From: Euryodendron excelsum
Lineage: Eukaryota; Streptophyta; Magnoliopsida; Ericales; Pentaphylacaceae
Assembly (NCBI GenBank): GCA_033060915.1
Contig: CM065389.1
Location: forward strand, 26,358,001-26,422,000
DNA length: 64,000 bases
Reading direction: 5' to 3'
The translations under genes were made by a program, and so were the position numbers. The stretch's first letter is position 1. Every line of letters begins with the position of its first letter. Shown in pieces: positions 9,331 through 19,746 of this stretch. A model generated the notes under the pieces. The model was given only the letters and a program-made list of their open reading frames with translations. It was not told the origin of the DNA and searched no databases.

Positions 9331-10092
9331 TCAAATTTCAAATTCTTCCATATTTTCCAAATTTCAAATTCCAAAATCTTTCCAAATCTCCAATCTATTT
9401 TCAAATTTCCAAGTTCAAATTTCTATTTTCAAATCTCTATTTTCAATTCCCAAAATCTTCCTTCAAACTTCTATTTCTTCCTTTTCAAATCAAATCAAAT
9501 CTCTTTCCAAATCTATTTTTCAATTCTCTCATCTATTACACTTGCAAATCATGCATCATGTTAGTTTCTTTCAAACATCATTTTTCAAAGTGAATAGGAT
9601 TGGCCATTAGTTAGTTAAAGACTCTCATAGGCAAATCTAGGGTAGATTGACATGTAGGTACCGAAAGGGCGGTGTAGGGTGATGGCTTAATGCGTCTTCC
9701 CTACACGTAACCAACCTCCGAACCTAGATCACTGTTTTCATAGACCAAAAAGGAGTTATCTTTCAAAAAGTGCTAAATGTTTACCAAAGGTTGCCAAACA
9801 ACCTGTTTTTCTTAAAAACCCGTTCTCGAGGTGATATTTTCAAATCGTTTTCCAAAAACCCTAAGTGTAGTCTTCGGATTATGTTTAGTTTTTAGGTGAC
9901 CTAACTCACCTTAATCAAGTTAGGTGGGGACTCCAAATCTTTTTCTAAAAGCCCTTTATTCAAATCAAATATTCAATTCAAACCTAGTCGCACTCATTCT
10001 TCTAGGAGGGTGAGTTCTAACGAGAGAGTGCAGCATTTTTCCCGCTTGTGTGAGTATTCCTCGAGTGCGAAAAATCTGGGCGTGACAACGGT

Positions 10093-13000
10093 AAGTCCCC
10101 TTTCCAATTCCAAATTAGGCATGTCTTTCCAAAGACGATAAGACCCCTTTCCAATTCCAATCCCTCTCTCGAGACAGTTGATTCCTCAAGACGGTAAATC
10201 TACTCCAATCAGGCGCGTCTTTCGGAAGACGATAAGACCCCTTTCCAATTCCAATCCCTCTCTCGAGACAATTGATTCCTTGAGACAGTCTGGCACGTTG
10301 TACGTAGAAAATTTCTTCGGAACGTTAAGTCCTTTTAAACCTGTCGACCGGGACAAGACCCCAAGTCCCCTAGATAGTAGAACGGTCCACCTTTAGCGCC
10401 TGCTAGCTCGCCAATACAGAAATGTCCGTTTAGGCACGCCTTCTGAGAAAGTTGACTTCTCAGGCACTAAATCCCTTTAGCAGCTACCCGAGATCAGGCA
10501 GCCTCAGGAATGATCGCAAACCGTCAGAGTAGAGAAAATACTCATAAACATCACAACCGTTAGAGTAGCGAAAATACTCATAAACAGGTCGATATAGGGA
10601 ATTGCCAACAAACCCCTGTATCACGTGACCGTCGTCAAAGTGGCTGAAACACTCAAAACCCAGGTCAACACCGATGCCTGCTAGTCCACTTCGGTGAAAA
10701 ATAACCAAACTGTCCTTTGAGCCTTTTTTTGCACATTTCTCGAGAACACACCTAAGTCTTCAGAACGGTAAGTCCAACCTTCCAAGATTGTCTTAAAAGT
10801 AATCCGGCATGATTAGGTGTCTTCTAGTCAGTTTTGGGCCAATTCCGAGACTTTCCGGTCAAGATGACCATTTTGCCCTTAGGCATCCAAATGCCCCAGA
10901 GACCACACCGGCTTTGGGTATCAAACCGGTAGCCTCCTGAGAATACTTCTTATAGTATTTCTGACCTTCCTCTATCTTTCCAATCATTACGATTCAGTAT
11001 TGGCAAACTCGGTACAAAATGACCGTTTTGCCCCTAGTGGGCCGGTCTCTTTTGTCGACCACACCGGCTCTGGGTATCAAACTAGTAACTTCCCAAGAAT
11101 GCTTTTTATAGTATTCTCAACCTTTCTTTATCCTTTCAAATCATTTCGAGTCAGTACTGGCAAATCCGGTACAAAATGACCGTTTTGTTCCTGGTGGGCC
11201 GGTCTCCTTTTTTAACCACACCGGCTCTGGGTATCAAACCGGTAACTTCCTGAGATTGCTTCTTATAGTATTCTCAACCTTCCTTTACCTTTCCGGATCA
11301 TTTCGAGTCAGTTCTGGCAAACCTGGTTTAAAATGACCGTTTTGCCCCTGGTGGGCCGATTACCTTTTCCGACCACACCAGCTCTGGGTATCAAACCGGA
11401 AACCTTTGGGAACATTTTGAATAATGTTTCCAAATCTCAAGTCTTCTTCCGGGACAATCTAAGTCCGTCCCGGCAGCTTCCTGATCCGATTGACCGTTTT
11501 GCCCCTAAAGGCCTGGTCAACCCCTCCGACACATCCTATCCTCACTTTTCAAGTCAAATACCTCCATGACATTGTTTTAAGTGTTCTTGCTCTTTTCTGG
11601 CCTTCCAGGTCATTCCCGATCCCTTAAATCATTCCCGGACTTTTCGAAGTCACTCCTAGTGAAGATAGGCTAAAAATTGCATGGTAGTCACTAGTATAAG
11701 CGCTCAAATCTGTCAAAGATACGTTGCTTGCCGACTTAACAAACTTTCCTAATTGGCTGGCGCCACTAGTAGTGGCACCAAGCCAAGAAATGGCCTGGCG
11801 CCACTCCTAGTGGCGCCAAGAGGAATTTTGCCTTGGCGCCACTGCAACAGGCGCCAGGTCTATTTCATGTCAATAAGAATAGAGCCTCCTCCAGCGTGAA
11901 ACAGGACCGCAAACTTAGTCTGAAAACCCTAATATTTGATATACAAAGCTCGAACATTTCCAAAACCCTAGCTTCTCTAGGTTTTCCAAACCCTAGCCAC
12001 CATACACAAACCCTAGCCTCCTATACACTCCTATACACTTATACACTAGCCTCCAACCCTCCTTTGAAGACTTAAAGTGCTGCAAACTGAAGCCTTGAAG
12101 ATTGAAAACAAACTCTTAAAGATTGAAGACGAAGATTAAGATGAAGACCGAAGAAAGGCAATGCGCGCAAAGTCAAGTAAAATAAACAAGACAAGGTAGG
12201 CTTTTTCTTTAAGTTTTTGCACTTCCCCCCTTCTCTTTTCTCTCCTAACCCACTTGGGTTTTCTCTATTTTAATCCCCCATCTCTTTCCCCCCCTTTCTT
12301 TGCATGCTTGAAATAAGGGGATTCTCGGTCCATGTGTAAGATTAGACTATTGGAGGGTCACCGTGTCGGGGGCTCTCTTTTAGTCTAACCGGAGACCACG
12401 TGGGTTCAGCCCCCTTGATTATGTGGTGAAGCCTTAGCCTTGTATGTTCACGACCCCAAATTTGCATTGTGCATATCATGATCTTGCATCTTCCAAAAAT
12501 CGTTTTCAAACTCGTCTTCAAAGCTTGCATTAAACTTGTTTTCAAAATTGTGTCAAAATCTCCTTTTTCAAAACTTGTTTTGAAAATCACAATCCTAAGG
12601 TGATTCTAGCCTTTCCATGGCTAGGGTTGCTTTAGGAAAGTATTACATTTAAAGTGACTTTTATGGTCCATATTTTCAAATCTTGTTGTTTTCAAAACCA
12701 CTTTCTTAAAGTGGTTCTAACCTTCTTATGGTTAGAATCGCTTTAGGAAAGTGAGACGTTTTTATACTTTCCAAAAAGCTCTCTCTTCAAAAGTCTCTTC
12801 TTCAAAACCCTCTTTTTCAACATATTTCCAAAAAACTCTTCTTTCCAAAATTGCTTTCTAAAAACTCCCTCCAAAAATCTATTTTCAAAACTTCATTTTC
12901 AACTCCTTTTCCAAAATACTCTCCTCAAAGTTTGCTTTCCTAAAAACTCTTTTCTAAAAGCTTCTTCCAAAATTTTGTTTTTAGAACTCTCTCCAAGTTT

Positions 13001-15045
13001 TACTTTCCAAAAACTCCCTTCTTAAACCTCTTTCCAAATTCACTTTTCAAAAACTCCTCATTAGGATTTTCTTTCCAAAAACTCCCTCTCCAAATTCACT
13101 TTCTGAAAACTCCTCTCTAGGATTGCCTTCCTAAAGTTTTCGTTTCCAAAAAACTTACTTTTCAAAAACTCTTTTCTTGGTGCCCAAGTCAAATCCTATA
13201 ACCCACAATTAGGAAACCCTAATTTTCTTTCCAAAAAAACTTGATTTTCAACCTTGTCCCAAACGTAGATTTCCAAAATCTCCCTTTTCACATCCAAACT
13301 ATACATATCTCCAAAACCTATTTTCTACGTCAAAACTAAAGTCTTCCAAATCTAGGGTTTCTAAAACCTCCCTTTCCAAATCCTTGTCAAATCCAATTTT
13401 TCATTTAGGAAACGAAATTTAATTTTCCCTTGAGGAAACCAAATCCAATATCTCATTTAGTAAACTAGATCCAATCCTCCGTTTTCGGAAACAAAATCCA
13501 ATCCTTTGCTTTAGGAAATGGGAATTTCACTCCTTCCAAACCCAAATCTTTCCTAATTCAACTCCTTCCTAATCTAGTACTTTCCTAAACTTTAAGTTTC
13601 CTAAACTTAAACTTTTGAATCTTTCCTCAAACTTTAAGCTTTCAAACCTTTCTTAATTCCATCCCTTTCCAAATCTTAACTTTCCAAATCTAAGTTTTCA
13701 AACCCTTCTTAAACTCAAAACCTTTTCTAATTTCAAAAATTTCTAAAACTCAAACTTTGAATCTTTCTAAAATTCTAAACTTCCCTAAACTTTAAATCTT
13801 TCCAAATCTAAAACTTTCTAAATTCGAAACTTTCTTAATCCAACACTTTCCTAATTAAAAACTTTCCTAAAATGAAACTTTCCTAATTCGAACCTTTCCT
13901 AATATTTCAAGTCCAACATTTCAGTCGAATCTTTCTGAATCTCAAGTCCTTCCTAAAACCTTTCTTTCCTAAGTCTAGGTTTTCTAAAACCAAGCTTGCC
14001 AAAATCAAATCTTTTCAAATCTTCTAATTAAAATCTCTTTCTTACAATCATACCTTCTATTTTCTATCGGACTCTAGTCTGAACTACGACTGACCTGATT
14101 CCTCCAAAAGGATACGTAGGCAACCCTCATGGGTGCGGTACAATAATTTTCAAATCTCAAATTCCACAACATTTTTTAAACTTCTATTTCCATAATCTTC
14201 TTCAAATTTCCAATTCTACAATTTTCTTCAAATCTCCAACACAACATTTTTCAAATCTCAAATTCCACGACATTTTTCAAATTCTAATTCTACAACTTCT
14301 TTCAAATCTCCAATTCTACAATCTTCTTCAAAGTTTCCAATTCTATGTTCTATTTCCAATTTTCAATTCCAAAAATCTATTTTCAAATCTCAATTTTCAA
14401 ATTCTAAAACTTTCCAATTTCAAATCTATCTTTTCAAATCTTTCTTCTAAAATCAAATCAAATTCTTCTTTTCAAATCTATTTTTCAACTCTCTTATCTT
14501 GCACTTGCATATCATGCATCATGCCTTTTTAAACATTCGTTTTCAAAGTGGAGAGGATTGGTCAATAGTTAGTTAAAGACTCTTATAGGTGAATCTAGGG
14601 TAGATTGACATGTAGGTACCGAAAGGGTGGGGTAGGGTGATGGCTTAGTGCATCTTCCCTACGTGTAACCAACCTCCGAACCTAGATCACTGATTTCAAA
14701 GACCAAAAACGGAGTTATTTTCTAAAAAGGGCTAAATATTTTTCAAAGGTTGCCAAAACAACCTGTTTTTTTAAAAACTCTCTCTTGAGGTGGTATTTTC
14801 AAAAACCTTTTTCAAAAACCCTAAGTGTAGCCTTCGGATTATTCTTAGTTTTTAGGTGACCTAACTCACCTTAATCAAGTTAGGTGGGGACTCCAAATAT
14901 TTTTTAAAAGCCCTTTATTTAAATCAATTTTCAATTCAAACCTAGTCGCACTCATTCTTCTAGGAGGGTGAGTTCTAACGAGAGAGTACAGTATTTTTCC
15001 CGCTTGTGTGTGTATTCCTCGAGTGCGAAAAATCTGGGCACGATA
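10093..15045 (+). mobile_element. Solo LTR B, second part
   Basis: Continuation of LTR B after the LTR C insertion. It starts AAGTCCCC after the duplicated ACGGT (10088-10092) and ends GGGCACGATA, followed by target duplication ACTTG (15046-15050) matching 4640-4644. The total length of B is 5,217 bp. It carries 81-bp-type units (10093-10290), 28-bp units (10515-10660), the roughly 157-bp array (10860-11640), palindromes (11756-11856), telo-boxes and the G-poor domain (12770-14060). The usual TATAAATACAGAGCC is replaced near 11870 by CAATAAGAATAGAGCC, so the core promoter looks destroyed. Confidence 0.93.
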
Positions 15046-15050
15046 ACTTG

Positions 15051-16688
15051 TAAGACACCGAAACTAAGCGACGTATGGCCAGACTATCAAGATGAAGAGG
15101 AGCCATCTTTCATTTTTTCCTATAAAAAAATTGTGTTTACATTCGCTTTGCTTAGCCCACTAGTGCTTTGCAGAAAGTGAAGATTTCTTGCCAACCCTGA
15201 TTCAACACCATTCCCCCACTATGGGGCAAATAGATAGCTAAAGACTCCGTAAGGCATGTCATTCATCCATCATCAAGCTGAAGCAGCTTTGAAGGCTCTA
15301 TGGATCAAGCAATCTAGTTCAAAATAAAGAAAGGCCCCCATTTTATTTCCCATACAATAAAAAAACAACCTTTGTCAAACCTATTAAGCTGATTACCTTT
15401 CTTTTTAGGAGAAAAACCTCAACCTAGGGATCACTGCCCATAATGGGTTAAATGGAAATGCTATAAAAATGATTTGAGAGAGAGAAATTGTAGAAATGTT
15501 CGTCTCACAAAAAGGACAAAGGAAAAAAGGAAATGGACAAAAAACCAATCAAAAAGAAAAAGTAGCCAAGGGGCAAGAGGCTAAAAAAAAAAAAAAAAAA
15601 GGAAAGGAAAAAAAAGCATATATAAGAAAAAACCTGAAGAAAGTCATGTTTGTGCCATCTTGGAAAGCGTATAGAAAGGCCAAAAAAGGGAAAAGTCATT
15701 TCCTGGCATTTTGAGGAGTATATATAGTAAAGGCAAGAAGAAAAATCCAAGGGTGATCTTAGGTAATAAAGAAGCTCAATAGAAGCTGTAGGTTCGAGCC
15801 TTTACTTTTTCTTGCTAAACCCCAAGCCATGGCCTACGTTACAACCCTATTTAAGTCTACTTCGATTGACAACAGATTGCTTGATCTAAATGAGCCGGAC
15901 ATGGTATTGAAGCTAAAGAAGGATGCTAACCTTGCCCAAAAAAAAAAAAAAATACACAAACAATGATGGTATGATCTAAACCCTGCTGAAAGCGACATCA
16001 AACTTGAGCCTATATATCTCATTATTTCAAAACCCCATAATCTAGCCTACATTACGGTCCTAAAACAAAGTCTCCTTAGATTAAAAGACTGGCTGCTCAT
16101 CGCTCTGCCAAAGGTCAGGTACGCTATTGCCAAGGCCCCGAGGGTTGAGAGTTCAAGCCAAATGATCCCATACACTAACCCAAGATAGAAAATCGGAGTC
16201 GATCAAAAGGCTGAGAAAGGTATAAAATGCTATCATCCAGTCAAGGTAAAGTTGAGCCAAAAGGGAGGCCAAAGCCCTATCAAGGAAGGAGTTGCCATTT
16301 TAAGGATGTATAATTTGACAGTGCCCCATTCATTATATTAATTGTGGCATCCCTAACATGTATATGTATTTCTATAAAAATTTCGGCATGAGCTTCGCAT
16401 ACATAGGACATAGCTCCCTATAGAAACAGAAGTCACCAAAGCAGTTTACTATCATCTCATATAATAAATATATATCATCATCATTTACCCTGTACATGCA
16501 TCTGTTCATATACCTAGTTGTTTAAATATATCTACATATCCATGCGTTAATACACACATCTAACTATTTGAAGCATAAATACCACTCTATGCAAAATTTA
16601 CAAAAATAAACTGTCTGACAATGAAACTAAATACATGTCCAGGATAGAATATAGGAAACATCTAAGTCAATGTCCAAGGGGGCACTCA
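15051..16688 (+). mobile_element. Ogre-like internal fragment, noncoding
   Basis: Sequence closely related to 41690-43020 inside element E: shared stretches include CACTAGTGCTTTGCAGAAAG versus CATTAGTGCCTTGCAGAAAG, GGCTCTATGGATCAAGCAAT and AACCTAGGGATCACTGCCCA. It is therefore the 3' half of an Ogre-like internal region in plus orientation. No gag or pol domain is visible. The Lys-rich open frame at 15496-15714 comes from poly-A tracts. A GGTTCGAGCC motif near 15792 resembles a Pol III B box, but no tRNA fold surrounds it. Confidence 0.7.
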
Positions 16689-17719
16689 TCACAGATCAAA
16701 GTCGATGTCCGCGTCAAAGTCTCTAAAGCATGGCTCTAGAGGAGGCGAATGACTGCTAGAAGCACCAGCATCCTACAAGGAAGGAAAAAATGGAATCAGC
16801 AAGGCAAAGGAATAACCAAGCAATGTCAGAACAAAGAGAGGGAAAGGATAACATACCCTGCCGCCTCCCATCTAAGCCAACCATACCGTCAAGGAAGCTA
16901 CCTCTGCCTGGAAATGGTCCCTCTCCATCTGGAACAAGTCCCTGTCAATCTAGTACCGGTCCTTCTGGTCCGTCACAGTGATAAACTCAACTTGGGGCAC
17001 GTATCCTCTGGCTTGATGCCACCAATCCACCACCTCCTGGCCAACGGCATACCCACCGACTACCACCTCAAACTGAATAAAAGCACCTACAGAATGGGCT
17101 CCAAAGTGTGCGGCGTAATCAGTCTCCAGAGGAAGTAAAAAATCGGCACTAAGCTGACGCCCCTGATATAGAATAGGAACTCCCTCAACTAAGGCTCTGA
17201 ACATGTACTCTGGTGGATGCCCTGCTAACCAGAACTCCTCATGAAACTAAAGCCAATGCCGGTCTCCCAGATAAGACTCCCAGGAATCAGTGCTGAGAAA
17301 GGAAACCCTCGACAGAGATAACGAAACCAAGTACCTGATTGCCTTATAATGAACGCATCTTACAAAGGGCTGCCAAGTCACGTCCCTCACCACGATAAGC
17401 TCCAAGTTAGCCCATGTTATCACAAAGTCAGTAATCTCGGACCGCTGGGCTACCCGATCATGAGCTCACTGCAAAGCTTGGGGATAGAGGTCAGCCTCAA
17501 TAACCTCGGGACGACGGACTAGCAGATACTCATAGCTCCATCAAACCAGAAAAGGCCAAAAACCAGTCAAACTGCCCCAATAGGAGGAAGATCGGAGCCG
17601 CATTGATCGAAGGAAGCAGCCAAAGCAGAAGGACCCCAATCTAGCTCAGATAAAGCCCCATGATTAGCTACTATGCTCACCAACCGAAAAGGGACGAGCA
17701 ACTTCTTGTTATTGCAAAA
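16689..17719 (-). pseudogene. Antisense plant-mobile-domain-like gene, 3' part
   Basis: Read on the minus strand, a long mostly open frame runs from the LTR D insertion down to a TGA at 16689-16691. It contains EYLLVRRPEV, DVTWQPF, DSWESYLGDRHW and HEEFWLAGHPPEY, and the 84-codon block 16950-17204 (DYAAHFGAHSVGAFIQ). The order and tryptophan spacing resemble the plant mobile domain (aminotransferase-like) found in MAIL-type proteins and in some Ty3/gypsy elements. A short charged helix (DRDLFQMERDHFQAEV) follows. An 84-bp GT-AG intron is inferred at 16773-16856, after which an acidic tail (RDFDADIDFDL) ends at the stop. At least four in-frame stops make it a pseudogene. It lies opposite to the retroelement strand, in the 3' half of the internal region. 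Confidence 0.6.
16773..16856 (-). other. Putative intron in the antisense gene
   Basis: On the minus strand the donor is CAGG|GTATGT (16851-16860) and the acceptor TTCCTTGTAG|GATG (16771-16782). Joining them keeps the reading frame in phase 0 and leads to an acidic C terminus and a stop. This is read from sequence only, with no transcript evidence. Confidence 0.5.
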
Positions 17720-17964
17720 GCAGTTGTAAGCACCCTATTTTTGACCGCTCGGCAGTTTACACTCCGTCCAGACTTGTTTCCAAGTCATTTTGAGCATATT
17801 CCTATTGAATCCAACCCTCTAGGTCCAAATTCCGTCTTTCCATCGCTTCGCAGGCCTGTCAGGCCCAAATAGAGGCAAAATGACCAAAATGCCCTTAGGG
17901 GCATTATCCTTTCTTATTCCAATTCCAATCCCTCTCTCGAGACAGTTTATTCCTCGAGACAGTC

Positions 17965-18100
17965 CGAGTAGCAAAACTACTCACAAAACTGTTAGAGTGG
18001 CGGAAACATTCACAAAACCGTTAGAGTGGCGGAAACACTCACAAAACCATTAGAGTAGCGGAAATACTCACAAAACCGCTAGAGTGGCGGAAACACTCAC
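17965..18100 (+). repeat. 28-bp inverted-arm units, first block, LTR D
   Basis: Five units of the form CCGTTAGAGTGGCGGAAACA plus CTCACAAAA. Each has arms GAGTA...TACTC or GAGTG...CACTC around a GCGGAAA-like centre; the first unit has GAGTAG...CTACTC. Confidence 0.85.
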
Positions 18101-18106
18101 AATCCA

Positions 18107-18330
18107 GGCACGTCTCTTCGGAGACGGTAAGACCCCTTTCCAATCCCACTCTCGAGACAGTTTATTCCTCGAGAAGGCTCCAATCCAGGCACGTCTCTTC
18201 GGAGACGGTAAGACCCCTTCCAATCCCACTCTTGAGACAGTTTATTCCTCGAGACGACTCCAATGCAGGCATGTCTCTTCGGAGACGGTAAGACCCCTAC
18301 CAGTCCCACTCTCGAGACAGTTTATTCCTC
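18107..18330 (+). repeat. 81-bp tandem array in LTR D (3 units)
   Basis: Units start at 18107, 18188 and 18268 (periods 81 and 80). The inverted repeat in each is CGTCTCTTCGGAGACG or ATGTCTCTTCGGAGACG, that is, TTCG flanked by complementary CGTCTC and GAGACG arms. The open frames on both strands are artefacts of the period. Confidence 0.9.
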
Positions 18331-18334
18331 GAGA

Positions 18335-18640
18335 CGGTCCGAGTAGCAAAACTACTCACAAAACTGTTAGAGTGGCGGAAACACTCACGGAACCGTTAGA
18401 GTAGCGGAAATACTCACAGAACCGTTAGAGTAGCGAAAATACTCAACCCCGTCTGAGTAGCGGAAATACTCAAAAATCATCAACCCCGTCCGAGTAGCGG
18501 AAATACTCCCAAATCATCAACCCCGTCTGAGTAGCGGAAATACTCAACCCCGTCCGAGTAGCGGAAATACTCACAAGTCATCAAACCCCATCCGAGTAGC
18601 GGAAATACTCACACCGTGAGAGTGGCGGAAACACTCAAAA
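18335..18640 (+). repeat. 28-bp inverted-arm units, second block, LTR D
   Basis: About ten units, mostly CCGTCCGAGTAGCGGAAATA plus CTC..., spaced 22-38 bp with variable linkers such as ATCATCAACC. Both GAGTA/TACTC and GAGTG/CACTC pairings occur, with no clear mixed pair in this block. Confidence 0.85.
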
Positions 18641-18719
18641 CCTAGGTCAACACCAGTGGCTGTTAGCCCACTTCGGTGGAAAATGACCAAACTACCCTTA
18701 GGACCTTTTCTGAGACTTT

Positions 18720-19510
18720 CCAGTCAAGATGATCATTTTGCCCCTAGGCATCCGAACGCCCTGGGAGCCACACCGGCTCTGGGTATCAAACCGGTAATGT
18801 CCCGAGAATACTTTTTATAGTATTCTCAACCTTCCTTTACCTTTCCGGATCATTCCGAGTCAGTTCCGGCCAACCCGGTACAAAATGACTGTTTTGCCCC
18901 TGGAGGGCCGGTCTCCTTCTTCGACCACACCGGCTTTGGGTATCAAATCGGTAATGTCCCGAGAATACTTTTTAGAGTATTCTCAACCTTCCTTTACCAT
19001 TCCGGATCATTCCGAGTCAGTTCCGGCCAACTCGGTACAAAATGACCGTTTTGCCCCTAAAGGGCCGGTCTCCTTCTTCGACAACACCGGCTTTGGGTAT
19101 CAAACCAGTAATGTCCCGAGAATACTTTTTAGAGTATTCTCAACCTTCCTTTACCTTTCCAGATCATTCCAAGTCAGTTCCGGCAAACCCGGTACAAAAT
19201 GACCGTTTTGCCCCTAGTGGGCCGGTCTCCTTTTCCGACCACGCCGGCTCTGGGAATCAAACCAGCAACCTCTGGGAACATTCTAAATAATGTTTCCAGA
19301 TCCCAAGTCTTTCTCCGGGACAATCCAGGTTCGCCCCGGCAGTTTTTCGGCCCGATTGACCGTTTTGCCCCTAAAGGCCCGGTCAACCTTTCCGACCCAC
19401 CTTATCCTCACTTTCCAAGTCAAATACCTCCAGGACACTGTTTTAAGTGTTCCTGCTCCCTTCCGGCCTTCCGGGTCATTCCCGGCTCCTTCAAATCATT
19501 CCCGGACTTT
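18720..19510 (+). repeat. Roughly 157-bp tandem array in LTR D (4-5 units)
   Basis: The anchor TGACTGTTTTGCCCC or TGACCGTTTTGCCCC occurs at 18885, 19042 and 19199, an exact 157-bp step, with further diverged units on either side. Units carry GAATACTTTTTATAGTATTC or the variant with AGAGTATTC. Confidence 0.9.
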
Positions 19511-19624
19511 CCGGAGTCACTCATAGTGAAGCCAAGCTAAAGTTTACATGGTAGTCACTAGTACAGGCGCCCAAATCTACTCAAAGATACGTTGCTTGCT
19601 GATCTTAAATCTTTCCTAATTGGC

Positions 19625-19746
19625 TGGCGCCACTAGTAGTGGCGCCAAGCTAAAAAATGGCCTGGCGCCACTCCTAGTGGCGCTAGTGTAAATTTTGCCC
19701 TGGCGCCACTACAACAGGCGCCAGGCTTGTCCAACTTCTATAAATA
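19625..19746 (+). promoter_or_regulatory. Palindrome cluster and TATA box, LTR D
   Basis: A perfect 23-bp palindrome (TGGCGCCACTA, G, complement) lies at 19625-19647, then TGGCGCCACTCCTAGTGGCG and a third half-degenerate copy, then TATAAATA at 19739-19746. This is the intact promoter layout of the family. Confidence 0.8.

Larger units (their letters stand above)
4909..10087 (+). mobile_element. Solo LTR C, nested inside LTR B
   Basis: Complete 5,179-bp LTR starting TGTAAGCACCCC and ending GGGCGTGACA, flanked by a perfect target duplication ACGGT (4904-4908 and 10088-10092). The target is itself an 81-bp repeat unit of LTR B, so C is younger than B. It is the best copy for reading the module order: head 4909-5090, 81-bp array, 28-bp hairpin-like units, roughly 157-bp array, palindromes, TATA box, telo-box leader, splice-donor-like site, GGGGGC hairpin, twin stem-loops, G-poor domain, GGATACGTAGG-type cassette and tail. 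There are no protein domains. Open frames inside it are by-products of repeats. Confidence 0.94.

Noticed and set aside
15496..15750. Lys-rich and Phe-rich open frames on opposite strands
   Set aside because: Both result from a run of A residues and AAG/AAA-rich DNA in noncoding internal sequence.
15785..15810. GGTTCGAGCC, resembling a tRNA B box (also near 42270 as AGTTCGAGCC)
   Set aside because: There is no A box at the right distance and no cloverleaf arms. The match is a conserved piece of Ogre-like internal DNA.
17965..18640. Regular short repeats resembling a CRISPR array
   Set aside because: The genome is eukaryotic, the linkers are not unique spacers, and the units belong to LTR U3 regions found in several copies.
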